Shown: positions 43,585 to 51,727 of the stretch, in pieces | Layout: every line of letters starts with the position of its first letter | How positions within the stretch are numbered: position 1 is the stretch's first letter | The notes under the pieces: generated by a model | Databases searched by the model: none | Told to the model about the DNA's origin: nothing | What the model saw: only the letters and a program-made list of their open reading frames with translations | Assembly (NCBI GenBank): GCA_016719135.1 | Contig: JADKAV010000026.1 | Span: 4,489-68,488, forward strand | Direction of reading: 5' to 3' | Source: Micrococcales bacterium | GTDB taxonomy: Bacteria > Actinomycetota > Actinomycetes > S36-B12 > UBA10799 | Length of the DNA stretch: 64,000 bases | Translations under genes and position numbers: made by a program

Positions 43585-43824
43585 TCAGCCCTCGACGATG
43601 TCGCCCTCGGCGCGTTCCACACCGATGCCTTGCCCGGCCAGGTACTGCTTGGCCTTGCGGATGTCCTCGGGGTCACCGTCGAGTTCGACCACCATCCAGC
43701 CGAGGTGGTTCTCGATGGCTGCCCGCCGGATGTTCGGGATCACGTCGAAGTCGGTCACGATGCGGTAGATCACCGGCTCTGTGGCACGGGTCTCGGGAAA
43801 CGTCAGCAGCAGGTGTTCGGCCAT
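43585..43824 (-). CDS. NIL-domain protein
   Basis: 79 residues, a stand-alone NIL domain (ferredoxin-like fold; LLLTFPETRATEPVIYRI and GWMVVELDGDPEDIRKAKQYL). NIL domains usually sit at the end of methionine ABC transporter ATPases and bind small ligands. ATG 43824 is six bases after TAGGCT on the minus strand, so this gene starts the leaderless operon NIL-GS-like-ALDH-SDR. It may be the ligand sensor of the operon; this is inference. Confidence 0.8.
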   Translation of the reverse strand: MAEHLLLTFPETRATEPVIYRIVTDFDVIPNIRRAAIENHLGWMVVELDGDPEDIRKAKQYLAGQGIGVERAEGDIVEG

Positions 43825-43990
43825 GAGGGAAGCCTACGCGCTCGGCAGGGCCTTCACCGTCCAGCGGCGCCGGTACGGATCGCGCGGGTGGATTGCCGGG
43901 CGATGCGCCACGGTCGTGTGTTCTCATGCCGTCGGTGGCCGAGGATTCAACGGAGCGGCATAACTGGTCACGGCTGTGGGCCGGTCCGTG

Positions 43991-44109
43991 GCGCAGGCGT
44001 TGGAGTTACGTACACGCGTTGGATAAGCGCACAGGCGTTGGAGTTGCGCGGGCTGTCGATATCCAACGCCGGTACCGATGTCCAACGTCCGTACATGACT
44101 CCAACGCCG
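43991..44109. repeat. dispersed GTTGGA/TCCAAC repeat, family B
   Basis: About 119 bases with three GTTGGA motifs in the left half and three TCCAAC motifs in the right half, so it can fold on itself. Its reverse complement matches the tandem copies at 62064-62324: same motif order, same CGGTACCGGCGTTGGA core and the same CTCCAACGCCTG and CCAACGCCTGCGCC blocks. Confidence 0.75.
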
Positions 44110-44226
44110 TTGGGCCGCGAAACCGAAACCGACCACAAACTCAGGCGGGCCCAAGCCTCCACATACCGCGTAATTGTCCGCAGGTGTTTACTCCTGCCTC
44201 GCCGGTGACCGGCGCAGAGACACCTT

Positions 44227-44232
44227 TAGCCT
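44227..44232 (+). promoter_or_regulatory. -10 element for leaderless leuB
   Basis: TAGCCT ends six bases before the leuB ATG at 44239; a weak -35 (GTGACC, 44205-44210) is 16 bases upstream. Confidence 0.55.
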
Positions 44233-44238
44233 TTACCC

Positions 44239-45267
44239 ATGGCTTATCGGATCGCGACTATTCCCGGCGACGGCATCGGCACGGAGGTGGTGGAGCAGGC
44301 CCTGCGCGTGCTCGAGGCCACCGGCGTCGAGGTCGACACCACCGAGTTCAACCTGGGTGCCGCGCGCTACAACGCGACGGGGGAGGTGCTGCCCGACAGT
44401 GAGCTCGAAGACATCCGCACCTACGACGCGATCCTGCTCGGCGCCGTCGGCGACCCCAGCGTGCCTCCGGGCGTACTCGAGCGGGGGCTGCTGCTCAAGC
44501 TGCGTTTCAGTCTCGACCATCACGTGAACCTGCGACCGGTGAAGCTCTACCCCGGCGTGGCCACTCCGCTGGCGGGCAAGGGGCCCGAGCACATCGACAT
44601 GGTCGTGTGCCGGGAGGGCACCGAGGGTCCGTACGTCGGCGCGGGCGGTGCCATGCGGGTCGGCACGCCGCAGGAGATCGCCGTGGAGGAGAGCCTCAAC
44701 ACCCGGTTCGGGGTCGAGCGAATCGTGCGGGACGCGTTCGCTCGCGCGAGCCGCCGTCGCGGCAAGGTCACCCTGGTGCACAAGACCAACGTGCTGACCA
44801 ACGCCGGATCGCTGTGGCAGCGCACCTTCAACGAGGTGGCCGCTGAATTCGACGACATCGAGACCGACTACTGCCACATCGACGCCGCGAGCATGTTCTT
44901 CCTCACCTCGCCTGAGCGCTTCGACGTCGTCGTCACGGACAACCTGTTCGGCGACATCCTCACCGACATCGGCGCCGCGATCGCTGGTGGCATCGGTCTG
45001 TCCGCGAGCGGAAACCTCGACGTGACTGCAGCGAATCCGAGTATGTTCGAGCCTGTGCACGGTTCGGCACCCGACATCGCCGGGCAGGGCAAGGCCGATC
45101 CGACGGCGACGGTCCTGAGTGTGGCGATGATGCTGGACCACCTCGGGGAACAGGAGGCTGCGATGGCGGTGGAGAAGGCGGTGACCGAGGACCTGGCGAC
45201 CCGCGGTGATGCAGTACGCAGCACCTCGGCCATCGGCGACGATCTGGTCGGGAGGCTCGGCGGATGA
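44239..45267 (+). CDS. leuB: 3-isopropylmalate dehydrogenase
   Basis: 342 residues, the shorter actinobacterial form. ATIPGDGIGTEV at the N-terminus, substrate Arg residues in LLLKLRFSLDHHVNLRPVKLY and CREGTEGPYVG, and metal Asp residues in VTDNLFGDILTDIGAAI. It oxidises and decarboxylates 3-isopropylmalate in leucine synthesis; these enzymes often also act on 3-methylmalate in the citramalate route, consistent with cimA two genes on. Stop overlaps the ilvE start. Confidence 0.95.
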   Translation: MAYRIATIPGDGIGTEVVEQALRVLEATGVEVDTTEFNLGAARYNATGEVLPDSELEDIRTYDAILLGAVGDPSVPPGVLERGLLLKLRFSLDHHVNLRPVKLYPGVATPLAGKGPEHIDMVVCREGTEGPYVGAGGAMRVGTPQEIAVEESLNTRFGVERIVRDAFARASRRRGKVTLVHKTNVLTNAGSLWQRTFNEVAAEFDDIETDYCHIDAASMFFLTSPERFDVVVTDNLFGDILTDIGAAIAGGIGLSASGNLDVTAANPSMFEPVHGSAPDIAGQGKADPTATVLSVAMMLDHLGEQEAAMAVEKAVTEDLATRGDAVRSTSAIGDDLVGRLGG

Positions 45268-46358
45268 CGACGTTCACCGTTCAGCGCTCCGCCGGCGCGG
45301 TCTCGGCTGACCAGCGGCGGGCCATCCTGGAGGATCCCGGCTTCGGCCGGCACTTCACCGATCACATGGTGAGCATTCGCTACCACGACCAGCGCGGCTG
45401 GTATGAACCCAGCGTCGTTCCCTACGGCCCGATCTCGCTGGACCCGGCGACCAACTTCATCCACTACGGGCAGTCGATCTTCGAGGGGATGAAGGCCTAC
45501 CGGCATGCCGATGGGCACATCCGCACATTCCGCCCGCTGCGCAACGCCCACCGTTTCCGCTCGTCAGCCCGGCGGTTGGCGATGCCCGAGATGCCAGCGG
45601 AACTGTTCATCGAATCGCTGGTGCAACTCGCAGCGGTCGATGGCGACTGGGTCCCCTCCGACCCCGAGAAGTCGCTGTACCTGCGGCCCTTCATGTTCTC
45701 CACCGAAGTTGGCCTTGGGGTCAAGCCCGCCAATGAGTACCAGTACCTGCTCATCGCCTCGCCGGCCGGCGCCTACTTCCCGCGCGGGGTGGCTCCGGTG
45801 TCGGTGTGGCTGACACCGGACTACGTGCGGGCAGCGGTCGGCGGTACCGGTGAGGCCAAGTGCGCGGGCAACTATGCAGCGTCGCTGATCGCGCAGGCCG
45901 AAGCGAGTCTGCACGGTTGTGACCAGGTGGTCTGGCTCGACGCCAAGGAACACGAGTGGGTCGAGGAGATGGGGGGCATGAACCTGTTCTTCGTCTTCGG
46001 CACCGGAGATTCGGCGCGACTGATCACACCACCGTTGACCGGTTCGCTGCTGCCGGGTGTGACCCGCGATTCGATCCTGATCATGGCTCAGCAAGACCTC
46101 GGGATCCAGGTGTCGGAGGAGCCGATCAGCGTCGACCAGTGGAAGGCCGGATGTGAATCGGGGGAGATCTCGGAAGTTTTCGCGTGCGGAACCGCGGCGG
46201 TGGTGACGCCGGTCGGACAGGTCAAGAGCCGGGTCGGCTCATGGACCGTCGCCGAAGGCGGAGCAGGTCCGATCACGATGCAACTGCGCGACTCACTGCT
46301 GGGGGTGCAGTCGGGCCGGCTGCCGGACAAGCACGCCTGGATGTTCGAACTGGCCTAG
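45264..46358 (+). CDS. ilvE: branched-chain amino acid aminotransferase
   Basis: 364 residues, PLP fold type IV: FEGMKAYRHADG, PLP Lys in GTGEAKCAGNYAAS, and GTAAVVTPVG near the C-terminus for cofactor phosphate. It makes Val, Leu and Ile from their 2-oxo acids. Overlaps leuB by ATGA; followed by the cimA leader region. Confidence 0.96.
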   Translation: MTTFTVQRSAGAVSADQRRAILEDPGFGRHFTDHMVSIRYHDQRGWYEPSVVPYGPISLDPATNFIHYGQSIFEGMKAYRHADGHIRTFRPLRNAHRFRSSARRLAMPEMPAELFIESLVQLAAVDGDWVPSDPEKSLYLRPFMFSTEVGLGVKPANEYQYLLIASPAGAYFPRGVAPVSVWLTPDYVRAAVGGTGEAKCAGNYAASLIAQAEASLHGCDQVVWLDAKEHEWVEEMGGMNLFFVFGTGDSARLITPPLTGSLLPGVTRDSILIMAQQDLGIQVSEEPISVDQWKAGCESGEISEVFACGTAAVVTPVGQVKSRVGSWTVAEGGAGPITMQLRDSLLGVQSGRLPDKHAWMFELA

Positions 46359-46513
46359 CAGGGCTTGGGGCGGATCGGGGTCGCCCGCGGACTCGCTCGT
46401 CGCGGGATGGCCAGGATGTTCGAGCTGGCTGCGTCAGGGTGAACACTCAGCACGTAACGTTCAACCCTTCCCGCGGGCGGACGCCCAGCGGCGCAATGTG
46501 CAACACTGGTGGC

Positions 46514-46555
46514 GTGCTTTACGCGCTGATTATTGACAGGCGCATCGACCACTGA
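46514..46555 (+). CDS. cimA leader peptide (putative isoleucine attenuation)
   Basis: A 13-residue frame, MLYALIIDRRIDH, with three Ile codons, two consecutive. GTG at 46514 is six bases after AACACT, a weak form of the leaderless -10. The end of the frame lies inside the left arm of an 11-base-pair hairpin, the same layout as the ilvB leader. Confidence 0.65.
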   Translation: MLYALIIDRRIDH

Positions 46556-46606
46556 GCAATCGGTCGATGCGCAAACCCTCGTGCCCTGCCGGGCCCGGGG
46601 GTTTTT
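46540..46606 (+). terminator. cimA attenuator: leader hairpin and intrinsic terminator
   Basis: Hairpin 1: GCGCATCGACC (46540-46550) and GGTCGATGCGC (46562-46572), perfect. Terminator: ACCCTCG (46575-46581) pairs with CGGGGGT (46596-46602) and an inner GCCC pairs with GGGC, followed by TTTTT. The part after it (GGGGTTTTTC, then TTGGAAGGA) is nearly identical to the end of the ilvB attenuator. Confidence 0.7.
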
Positions 46607-46622
46607 CGTTGGAAGGATAGAC

Positions 46623-48200
46623 ATGGACGAGCAGTTCCAATTGTTCGACACCACGCTGCGCGACGGCGCCCAGCGCGAGGGTATCTCGTTCTCGGTGGAG
46701 GACAAGCTCGCCATTTCCCGGCTGCTCGACGAGTACGGAGTCGGCTTCATCGAGGGCGGCTGGCCCGGAGCCATGCCCAAGGACACCGAGTTCTTCGCCC
46801 GGGCAGCCTCCGAGCTCAAGTTGCGCAACGCAACCCTGGTCGCGTTCGGTGCCACCCGCAAGGCCGGCGTCGCGGTCGCCGACGATGCGCAGGTGGCCGC
46901 TCTGCTCGCGTCCCAGGCGCCGGTGATCACATTGGTGGCCAAGTCCGACATACGCCACGTCCACGAGGCGCTGCGGACCAACGGCGAGGAGAACATCGCC
47001 ATGGTCACGGACACCGTGGAGCACCTGATCGCCGCGGGCCGACGGGTGTTCGTCGACTGCGAGCACTTCTTCGACGGGTACAAGCACGATGCCGACTACG
47101 CGGTGTCGGTGGTGCGTGCCGCACTCGATGCCGGGGCCGAAGCGGCAGTGATGTGTGACACCAACGGCGGAATGCTGCCCTCTGGAATCACGCGCATCGT
47201 CAGCGACGTGCGCTCGCGGGTGCAAGGACGACTCGGGATCCACTGCCAGGACGACACCGGCTGCGCGGTAGCCAACACCATCGCTGCTGTCGAAGCCGGC
47301 GCGACACATGCGCAATGCACCGCCAATGGCTACGGAGAACGCACCGGCAACGCCGATCTGTTCGTGGTGGTGGCGAACCTGGAACTCAAACTGGGGTTGA
47401 AGGTCCTGCCTGCCGATCACCTGCGGGAGTCCCTGCGCATCTCGCATGCGATCGCGGAGATCGCCAACATCGCCCCGGACACCCACCAGCCGTATGTCGG
47501 TGTGAGTTCGTTTGCGCACAAAGCGGGTCTGCACGCCAGCGCACTGAAGGTCAACTACGACCTGTACAACCATGAGGACGCATCGGTGGTCGGCAACGAC
47601 ATGCGGGTGTTGGTGACCGAGATGGCCGGTCGCGCGTCCGTGGAACTCAAAGGCAAGGAGCTCGGCTATGACCTGTCCGGCGATCCGGCGCTGCTGGGAA
47701 GGGTCGTGGACCGGGTCAAGGACCTCGAATCGCAGGGCTGGACGTTCGAGGCCGCTGATGCCTCGTTCGAGTTGCTCATCGTCGACGAACGCGAACACGG
47801 CCGTACCCGCCCGTTCACCGTGGAGTCCTGGCGCACCATTGTGGAGCAGCGTCTTGACGGCAGTGTGGTCAGTGAGGCCACCGTGAAACTCGTCGTGGGG
47901 GATCAGCGAATGGTCGCAGTGGGCGAGGGGAACGGGCCGGTCAACGCCTTGGACAACGCCCTTCGATCCGCGCTCACCGGGTTGTACCCGGAACTGGCCG
48001 AACTGCACCTGGTGGACTACAAGGTGCGCATCCTCGAAGGGGTGCAGGGAACGGGGGCAGTGACTCGCACGCTCGTGGGTTCCACCGACGGCATCCGTCG
48101 CTGGGACACGGTCGGTGTCCACGAGAACGTGATCGCGGCTTCCTGGATGGCGCTGGAGGACGCGGTGGCGTACGGTCTGCTGGCTGCCGTTCGGGAATGA
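46623..48200 (+). CDS. cimA: (R)-citramalate synthase
   Basis: 525 residues from ATG 46623 (GGAAGGA upstream). HMGL-like TIM barrel with LFDTTLRDGAQREG, the CEHFFDGYKHD and HCQDDTGCAVANTI metal/active-site blocks, and GERTGNADL. The ~140 C-terminal residues are a LeuA-type dimer domain (GNGPVNALDNALRSAL). It makes citramalate from pyruvate and acetyl-CoA, a threonine-independent route to 2-oxobutyrate and isoleucine. The length and the AQREG motif fit the CimA group rather than LeuA. The isoleucine-coded leader supports this. Confidence 0.92.
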   Translation: MDEQFQLFDTTLRDGAQREGISFSVEDKLAISRLLDEYGVGFIEGGWPGAMPKDTEFFARAASELKLRNATLVAFGATRKAGVAVADDAQVAALLASQAPVITLVAKSDIRHVHEALRTNGEENIAMVTDTVEHLIAAGRRVFVDCEHFFDGYKHDADYAVSVVRAALDAGAEAAVMCDTNGGMLPSGITRIVSDVRSRVQGRLGIHCQDDTGCAVANTIAAVEAGATHAQCTANGYGERTGNADLFVVVANLELKLGLKVLPADHLRESLRISHAIAEIANIAPDTHQPYVGVSSFAHKAGLHASALKVNYDLYNHEDASVVGNDMRVLVTEMAGRASVELKGKELGYDLSGDPALLGRVVDRVKDLESQGWTFEAADASFELLIVDEREHGRTRPFTVESWRTIVEQRLDGSVVSEATVKLVVGDQRMVAVGEGNGPVNALDNALRSALTGLYPELAELHLVDYKVRILEGVQGTGAVTRTLVGSTDGIRRWDTVGVHENVIAASWMALEDAVAYGLLAAVRE

Positions 48201-48239
48201 CTCTCCCCGACTTCCCAATCCTGGGGTAGCGTCGGGGGT

Positions 48240-48287
48240 ATGGGGAGGCGTTGGTCGGGCCCGGGGGACCATCGCCGTGACCGTTGA
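48240..48287 (+). CDS. possible leaderless upstream ORF of the B12-binding protein gene
   Basis: ATG at 48240 is seven bases after TAGCGT (48227-48232) and reads MGRRWSGPGDHRRDR, ending at 48287 inside the next gene, out of frame with its GTG at 48277. Translation of this ORF would run over the main start and could couple or repress it. Confidence 0.35.
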   Translation: MGRRWSGPGDHRRDR

Positions 48288-49275
48288 CAGCGACGTTCTG
48301 GAATCCGCTCGCGCCCACTATTTGGTGGCCGCGCTCGAGGGGCGTTCCGAAACGGCCGCGACGGTCCTGGACATGGTGCTTCTGAAAGGTATCCCCACAG
48401 CCGACGTGGTGTCCGAAGTCCTCGCCCCGGTACAGGCCGAGATCGGATCGTTGTGGCAGGACGGCACCATCAGCATCGCCGAGGAGCATGTGGCGTCGGC
48501 AATCACCTCCGCGTGTCTGCACCTGCCGCGGCTTACAGAAGCTCCACGCCCCGATCGCGGCCGAGTGCTGATGGTCAGTGCCGAAGGGGGGTGGCACACC
48601 CTTCCTGCGCAGATGGTGGCGCTCACCTGGCGTGTGCTCGGGTGGGACACCAGACTCATCAGTCCGTCGGTGCCCGCGGCCGACCTGGGCGAAGAGGCGA
48701 GCCGGGAATCAGGTGTGGTGGCCGGGGTGTCGTGCTCGTCAGCAGCACACCTGACAGGTGCCTGGCGGACCGTGTCGGCGTTGCGCGCGGCAGGTATGCA
48801 GGTGATCGTCGGCGGCCGGCTCTTCGATGGTTCCTCGGAACTGGCCGAGCGCATAGGTGCTGACGCTTACGCCGCTGACCCCGTGGAGGGGTCGGTCTGG
48901 CTGCAGGATGCGCAGCGATCGGGCAAGGTCCCCCGTGAGCCGCGGCTGCGGGAGGACTGGGAACACCTGGAAATGGTGTGGCAAGCACTGCCGCGAGTGG
49001 TCGAGGATTCACTGCGTCTGGCCCCGCATCTGGCTGAACTCGCCTTGCCGGCCGAGCAGACCCGCGAACAGTTGTGGCTGATGGCACGGACCTGTGTGGG
49101 CGCGACCCTGGTAGACGATCCCGGGTTGCTGTCCGATCACATGCGATGGTGCCGGCAGGTGCTGGCCGGCCAAGGTGCCGATGAGGGGTTCGCGGACGTC
49201 CTGGTCGCGACGATCGACCGGGTTCTGCCCGAAGGGTCGGCGCGGGTGCGGTCCTTGCTGGCCGCAGCCGTCTGA
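48277..49275 (+). CDS. cobalamin-binding protein with CarH-like light-sensing module
   Basis: 332 residues. Residues 1-85 are a helical cap (B12-binding_2) with W60, E70 and H71, the Wx9EH signature of CarH/LitR adenosylcobalamin photoreceptors. Residues ~95-215 are a Rossmann B12-binding domain with the cobalt-ligand His at 107 in SAEGGWHTLP, a variant of ExxHxxG. About 115 C-terminal residues are helical and unrecognised. No MerR DNA-binding domain is present. It should bind cobalamin and may sense light or cobalamin through protein partners; function is inferred. It lies between cimA and gltX-linked genes. Confidence 0.8.
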   Translation: MTVDSDVLESARAHYLVAALEGRSETAATVLDMVLLKGIPTADVVSEVLAPVQAEIGSLWQDGTISIAEEHVASAITSACLHLPRLTEAPRPDRGRVLMVSAEGGWHTLPAQMVALTWRVLGWDTRLISPSVPAADLGEEASRESGVVAGVSCSSAAHLTGAWRTVSALRAAGMQVIVGGRLFDGSSELAERIGADAYAADPVEGSVWLQDAQRSGKVPREPRLREDWEHLEMVWQALPRVVEDSLRLAPHLAELALPAEQTREQLWLMARTCVGATLVDDPGLLSDHMRWCRQVLAGQGADEGFADVLVATIDRVLPEGSARVRSLLAAAV

Positions 49276-49294
49276 ACCGGCCTTGCGGGCCAAG

Positions 49295-49300
49295 TAGGCT
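49295..49300 (+). promoter_or_regulatory. -10 element for the leaderless FAH-gltX operon
   Basis: TAGGCT ends seven bases before the GTG at 49308. Confidence 0.5.
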
Positions 49301-49307
49301 CGTTCGT

Positions 49308-50087
49308 GTGAGAATTGCGCGCTACCGCTTCGAACAGGACGTCGCCTACGGAATCGTGGACGGCGAACAGATCCGCGAGATCGCCGGCACCCCGTTCCCC
49401 GAGGTCGCCGGGATCGAGGTGACCGGCGTGGAGCATCACATCGACGAGGTGGATCTGCTGGCGCCCGTGCTGCCGACCAAGATCATCGCGGTGGCGAAGA
49501 ACTACGCCGATCACGCCCGCGAAATGGGCGGCGAGGTCCCGGCCGAGCCGATGATCTTCCTCAAGCCGTCCACCGCCGTCATCGGGCCGGAGTCCGTGAT
49601 CCGGCTGCCGGAACAGTCCCGGCAGGTGGAGCACGAGGCCGAACTCGCGGTGGTGATCGGCAGGTTGTGCAAGGACGTGCCTGAGCACCGGGTGCCGGAA
49701 GTCATCCTCGGCTACACCTGCGCCAACGACGTGACGGCCCGCGATCTGCAGGCTGTCGACGGGCAGTGGGGGCGGGCCAAAGGCTTCGACACGTTCTGTC
49801 CGCTGGGCCCCTGGATCGCCACCGACATCGACCCGGACGACTTGGCCATCGAGTGCGAGGTCAACGAGCAGATCCGGCAGGACGGCAACACCGCGGACAT
49901 GGTGCGCAGCATCCCGGAACTGGTGGCCTGGATCAGTTCGGTGATGACGTTGGTGCCCGGTGACGTCATCCTCACCGGGACGCCGGCGGGGGTGGGGCCG
50001 CTGCGCAACGGAGACACCGTGACGGTCACCATCGAGGGCATCGGAACTTTGGACAACATCGTCAGCGACACAGGAGTCTTCGCATGA
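49308..50087 (+). CDS. fumarylacetoacetate hydrolase family protein
   Basis: 259 residues. FAH fold with the metal ligands Glu, Glu and Asp in VEHEAELAVVIG and YTCANDVTARDLQ, and the KGFDTFCPLGPW and GDVILTGTPAGVGPL blocks. Members act as acylpyruvases, oxaloacetate decarboxylases or dienoate hydratases/isomerases; the exact substrate cannot be told. The gene directly upstream of gltX in many actinomycetes is of this family; the two overlap by ATGA here. Confidence 0.88.
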   Translation: MRIARYRFEQDVAYGIVDGEQIREIAGTPFPEVAGIEVTGVEHHIDEVDLLAPVLPTKIIAVAKNYADHAREMGGEVPAEPMIFLKPSTAVIGPESVIRLPEQSRQVEHEAELAVVIGRLCKDVPEHRVPEVILGYTCANDVTARDLQAVDGQWGRAKGFDTFCPLGPWIATDIDPDDLAIECEVNEQIRQDGNTADMVRSIPELVAWISSVMTLVPGDVILTGTPAGVGPLRNGDTVTVTIEGIGTLDNIVSDTGVFA

Positions 50088-51535
50088 ATCAAGTCCGCGT
50101 CCGTTTCTGTCCATCGCCGACTGGCAACCCGCACGTGGGGATGGTCAGGACCGCGCTGTTCAACTGGGCCTACGCCCGTCACACCGGCGGGGCTTTCGTC
50201 TTCCGGATCGAGGACACCGACTCGGCACGAGATTCCGAACAGAGTTATCAGGCGCTGGTCGACACCCTGCGCTGGTTGCATCTCGACTGGGACGAGGGCC
50301 CCGAGGTGGGTGGGCCGCACGAACCGTATCGGCAGTCCCAGCGGCTTGCTCTTTACGAACGCACCGCTGCGCAGTTGATCGCCGATGGTAAGGCCTATCA
50401 CTGCTACTGCACCCCTGAAGAGCTTGAACAACGCCGCGAGGTGGCGCGCCAGGAGAAGCGGGCGCCGGGCTACGAGGGAACCTGTCGGTCACTCACCGAA
50501 GAACAGGTGGCTCGGTACCGCGATGAGGGCCGGCAGCCGGTGGTCCGCTTGCGTATGCCTGATCACGATTGGCACTGGGACGACCTCGTGCGCGGACAGA
50601 TGCACGTGCGCGACGAACATGTGCCGGACTTCGTCATCGTCCGCGCCAACGGTGAGCCTCTGTACACCCTGGTCAACCCGGTGGACGACGTCGCCATGGG
50701 AATCACCCACGTACTGCGCGGGGAGGACCTGTTGTCCAGCACGCCGCGTCAGTTGGCGATGTACGAGGCGCTGGGTGCCCCGGTTCCTCGCTTCGGCCAT
50801 CTGCCGTACGTGATGGGGGAGGGCAACAAGAAGCTGAGTAAGCGCGACCCCGAGTCGAACTTCAACACCTACGTCGAGCAGGGTTTTCTGCCCGAGGCGA
50901 TGGCGAACTACCTGGCACTGCTGGGTTGGTCGATCGGGGAGGACCGCGAGTTCTTCTCCTTGCAGGAGATGGCCGATGCGTTCGACGTCTCGCGCGTCAA
51001 CCCGAGTCCGGCACGGTTCGACATCAAGAAGTGCACGGCCATCAACGGGGACTGGATCCGCACCCTGGCCGTGGACGACCTGGCCGACCGGATGCTGCCG
51101 TTCCTGCAGCGCGACGGGGTGCTCGAGGAGACCATCACGACCGAGCAGCGCGAACTGCTCATCCAGGCGACCCCACTTGTCCAGGAGCGTATGGAGACGT
51201 TGGGACAGGCTCCGGGGATGCTGGGGTTCCTGTTCGCCGCAGACGATTTCGCCGTCGATCCCGATGATGCGCAGAAGTTGTTGAACGAGCAGGGCCTGCA
51301 GGTGGTCCGGGCTGCCTCGGCGGCAGTCGCCGACCTGCCCGAGTTCACCGCCGACGCGATCCAGTCCGCGCTGCGTGAAGCGCTGGTGGACGCGATGGGC
51401 ATCAAACCGAAGTTGGCGTTCGGACCGGTGCGGGTAGCCGTCACAGGTCGCCGCGTGTCGCCCCCGTTGTTCGAGTCCATGGAGTTGCTGGGCCGCGAGG
51501 AGTCACTGCGGCGGCTTGCCCTGGCATCGGAGTAG
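50084..51535 (+). CDS. gltX: glutamyl-tRNA synthetase
   Basis: 483 residues, class I. The HIGH-type motif is in RFCPSPTGNPHVGMVRTALF and the KMSKS-type motif is KLSKR in NKKLSKRDP; the C-terminal helical anticodon-binding domain is complete. It charges tRNA-Glu and, in actinobacteria, also misacylates tRNA-Gln for GatCAB. Both a tRNA-Gln and a tRNA-Glu gene lie 3.5 kb downstream. Confidence 0.97.
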   Translation: MNQVRVRFCPSPTGNPHVGMVRTALFNWAYARHTGGAFVFRIEDTDSARDSEQSYQALVDTLRWLHLDWDEGPEVGGPHEPYRQSQRLALYERTAAQLIADGKAYHCYCTPEELEQRREVARQEKRAPGYEGTCRSLTEEQVARYRDEGRQPVVRLRMPDHDWHWDDLVRGQMHVRDEHVPDFVIVRANGEPLYTLVNPVDDVAMGITHVLRGEDLLSSTPRQLAMYEALGAPVPRFGHLPYVMGEGNKKLSKRDPESNFNTYVEQGFLPEAMANYLALLGWSIGEDREFFSLQEMADAFDVSRVNPSPARFDIKKCTAINGDWIRTLAVDDLADRMLPFLQRDGVLEETITTEQRELLIQATPLVQERMETLGQAPGMLGFLFAADDFAVDPDDAQKLLNEQGLQVVRAASAAVADLPEFTADAIQSALREALVDAMGIKPKLAFGPVRVAVTGRRVSPPLFESMELLGREESLRRLALASE

Positions 51536-51727
51536 GCCCTTCGGTTGCCCTTGAGGATTCTCATGACTGCTGGCCGCAGGGCGGCATCTGTGGGCCGGAG
51601 AACCGTGGGCGAAAAGCTGAGGCGTCGGCTCGCGAGCCCCGCGCCGACCGTGTTAAGGCTGGGACCGGCGGGCAGGCGACCAGCGTCGGGATGGCATCCA
51701 GGCCCGCAGAATCCGAACGGCCTGGCT

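Larger units (their letters stand above)
43825..44238. other. intergenic region between the NIL gene and leuB
   Basis: No gene seen. It holds the -10 of the NIL operon at its left end, one family B repeat (43991-44109) and the leuB promoter at its right end. Confidence 0.6.

Noticed and set aside
42169..44208. 679-codon plus-strand frame opposite the GS-like gene
   Set aside because: Antisense shadow of the GS-like and NIL genes that also runs through the family B repeat.
46533..46622. 30-residue N-terminal extension of CimA
   Set aside because: It runs through the terminator hairpin; ATG 46623 has a proper ribosome binding site and starts the conserved protein.
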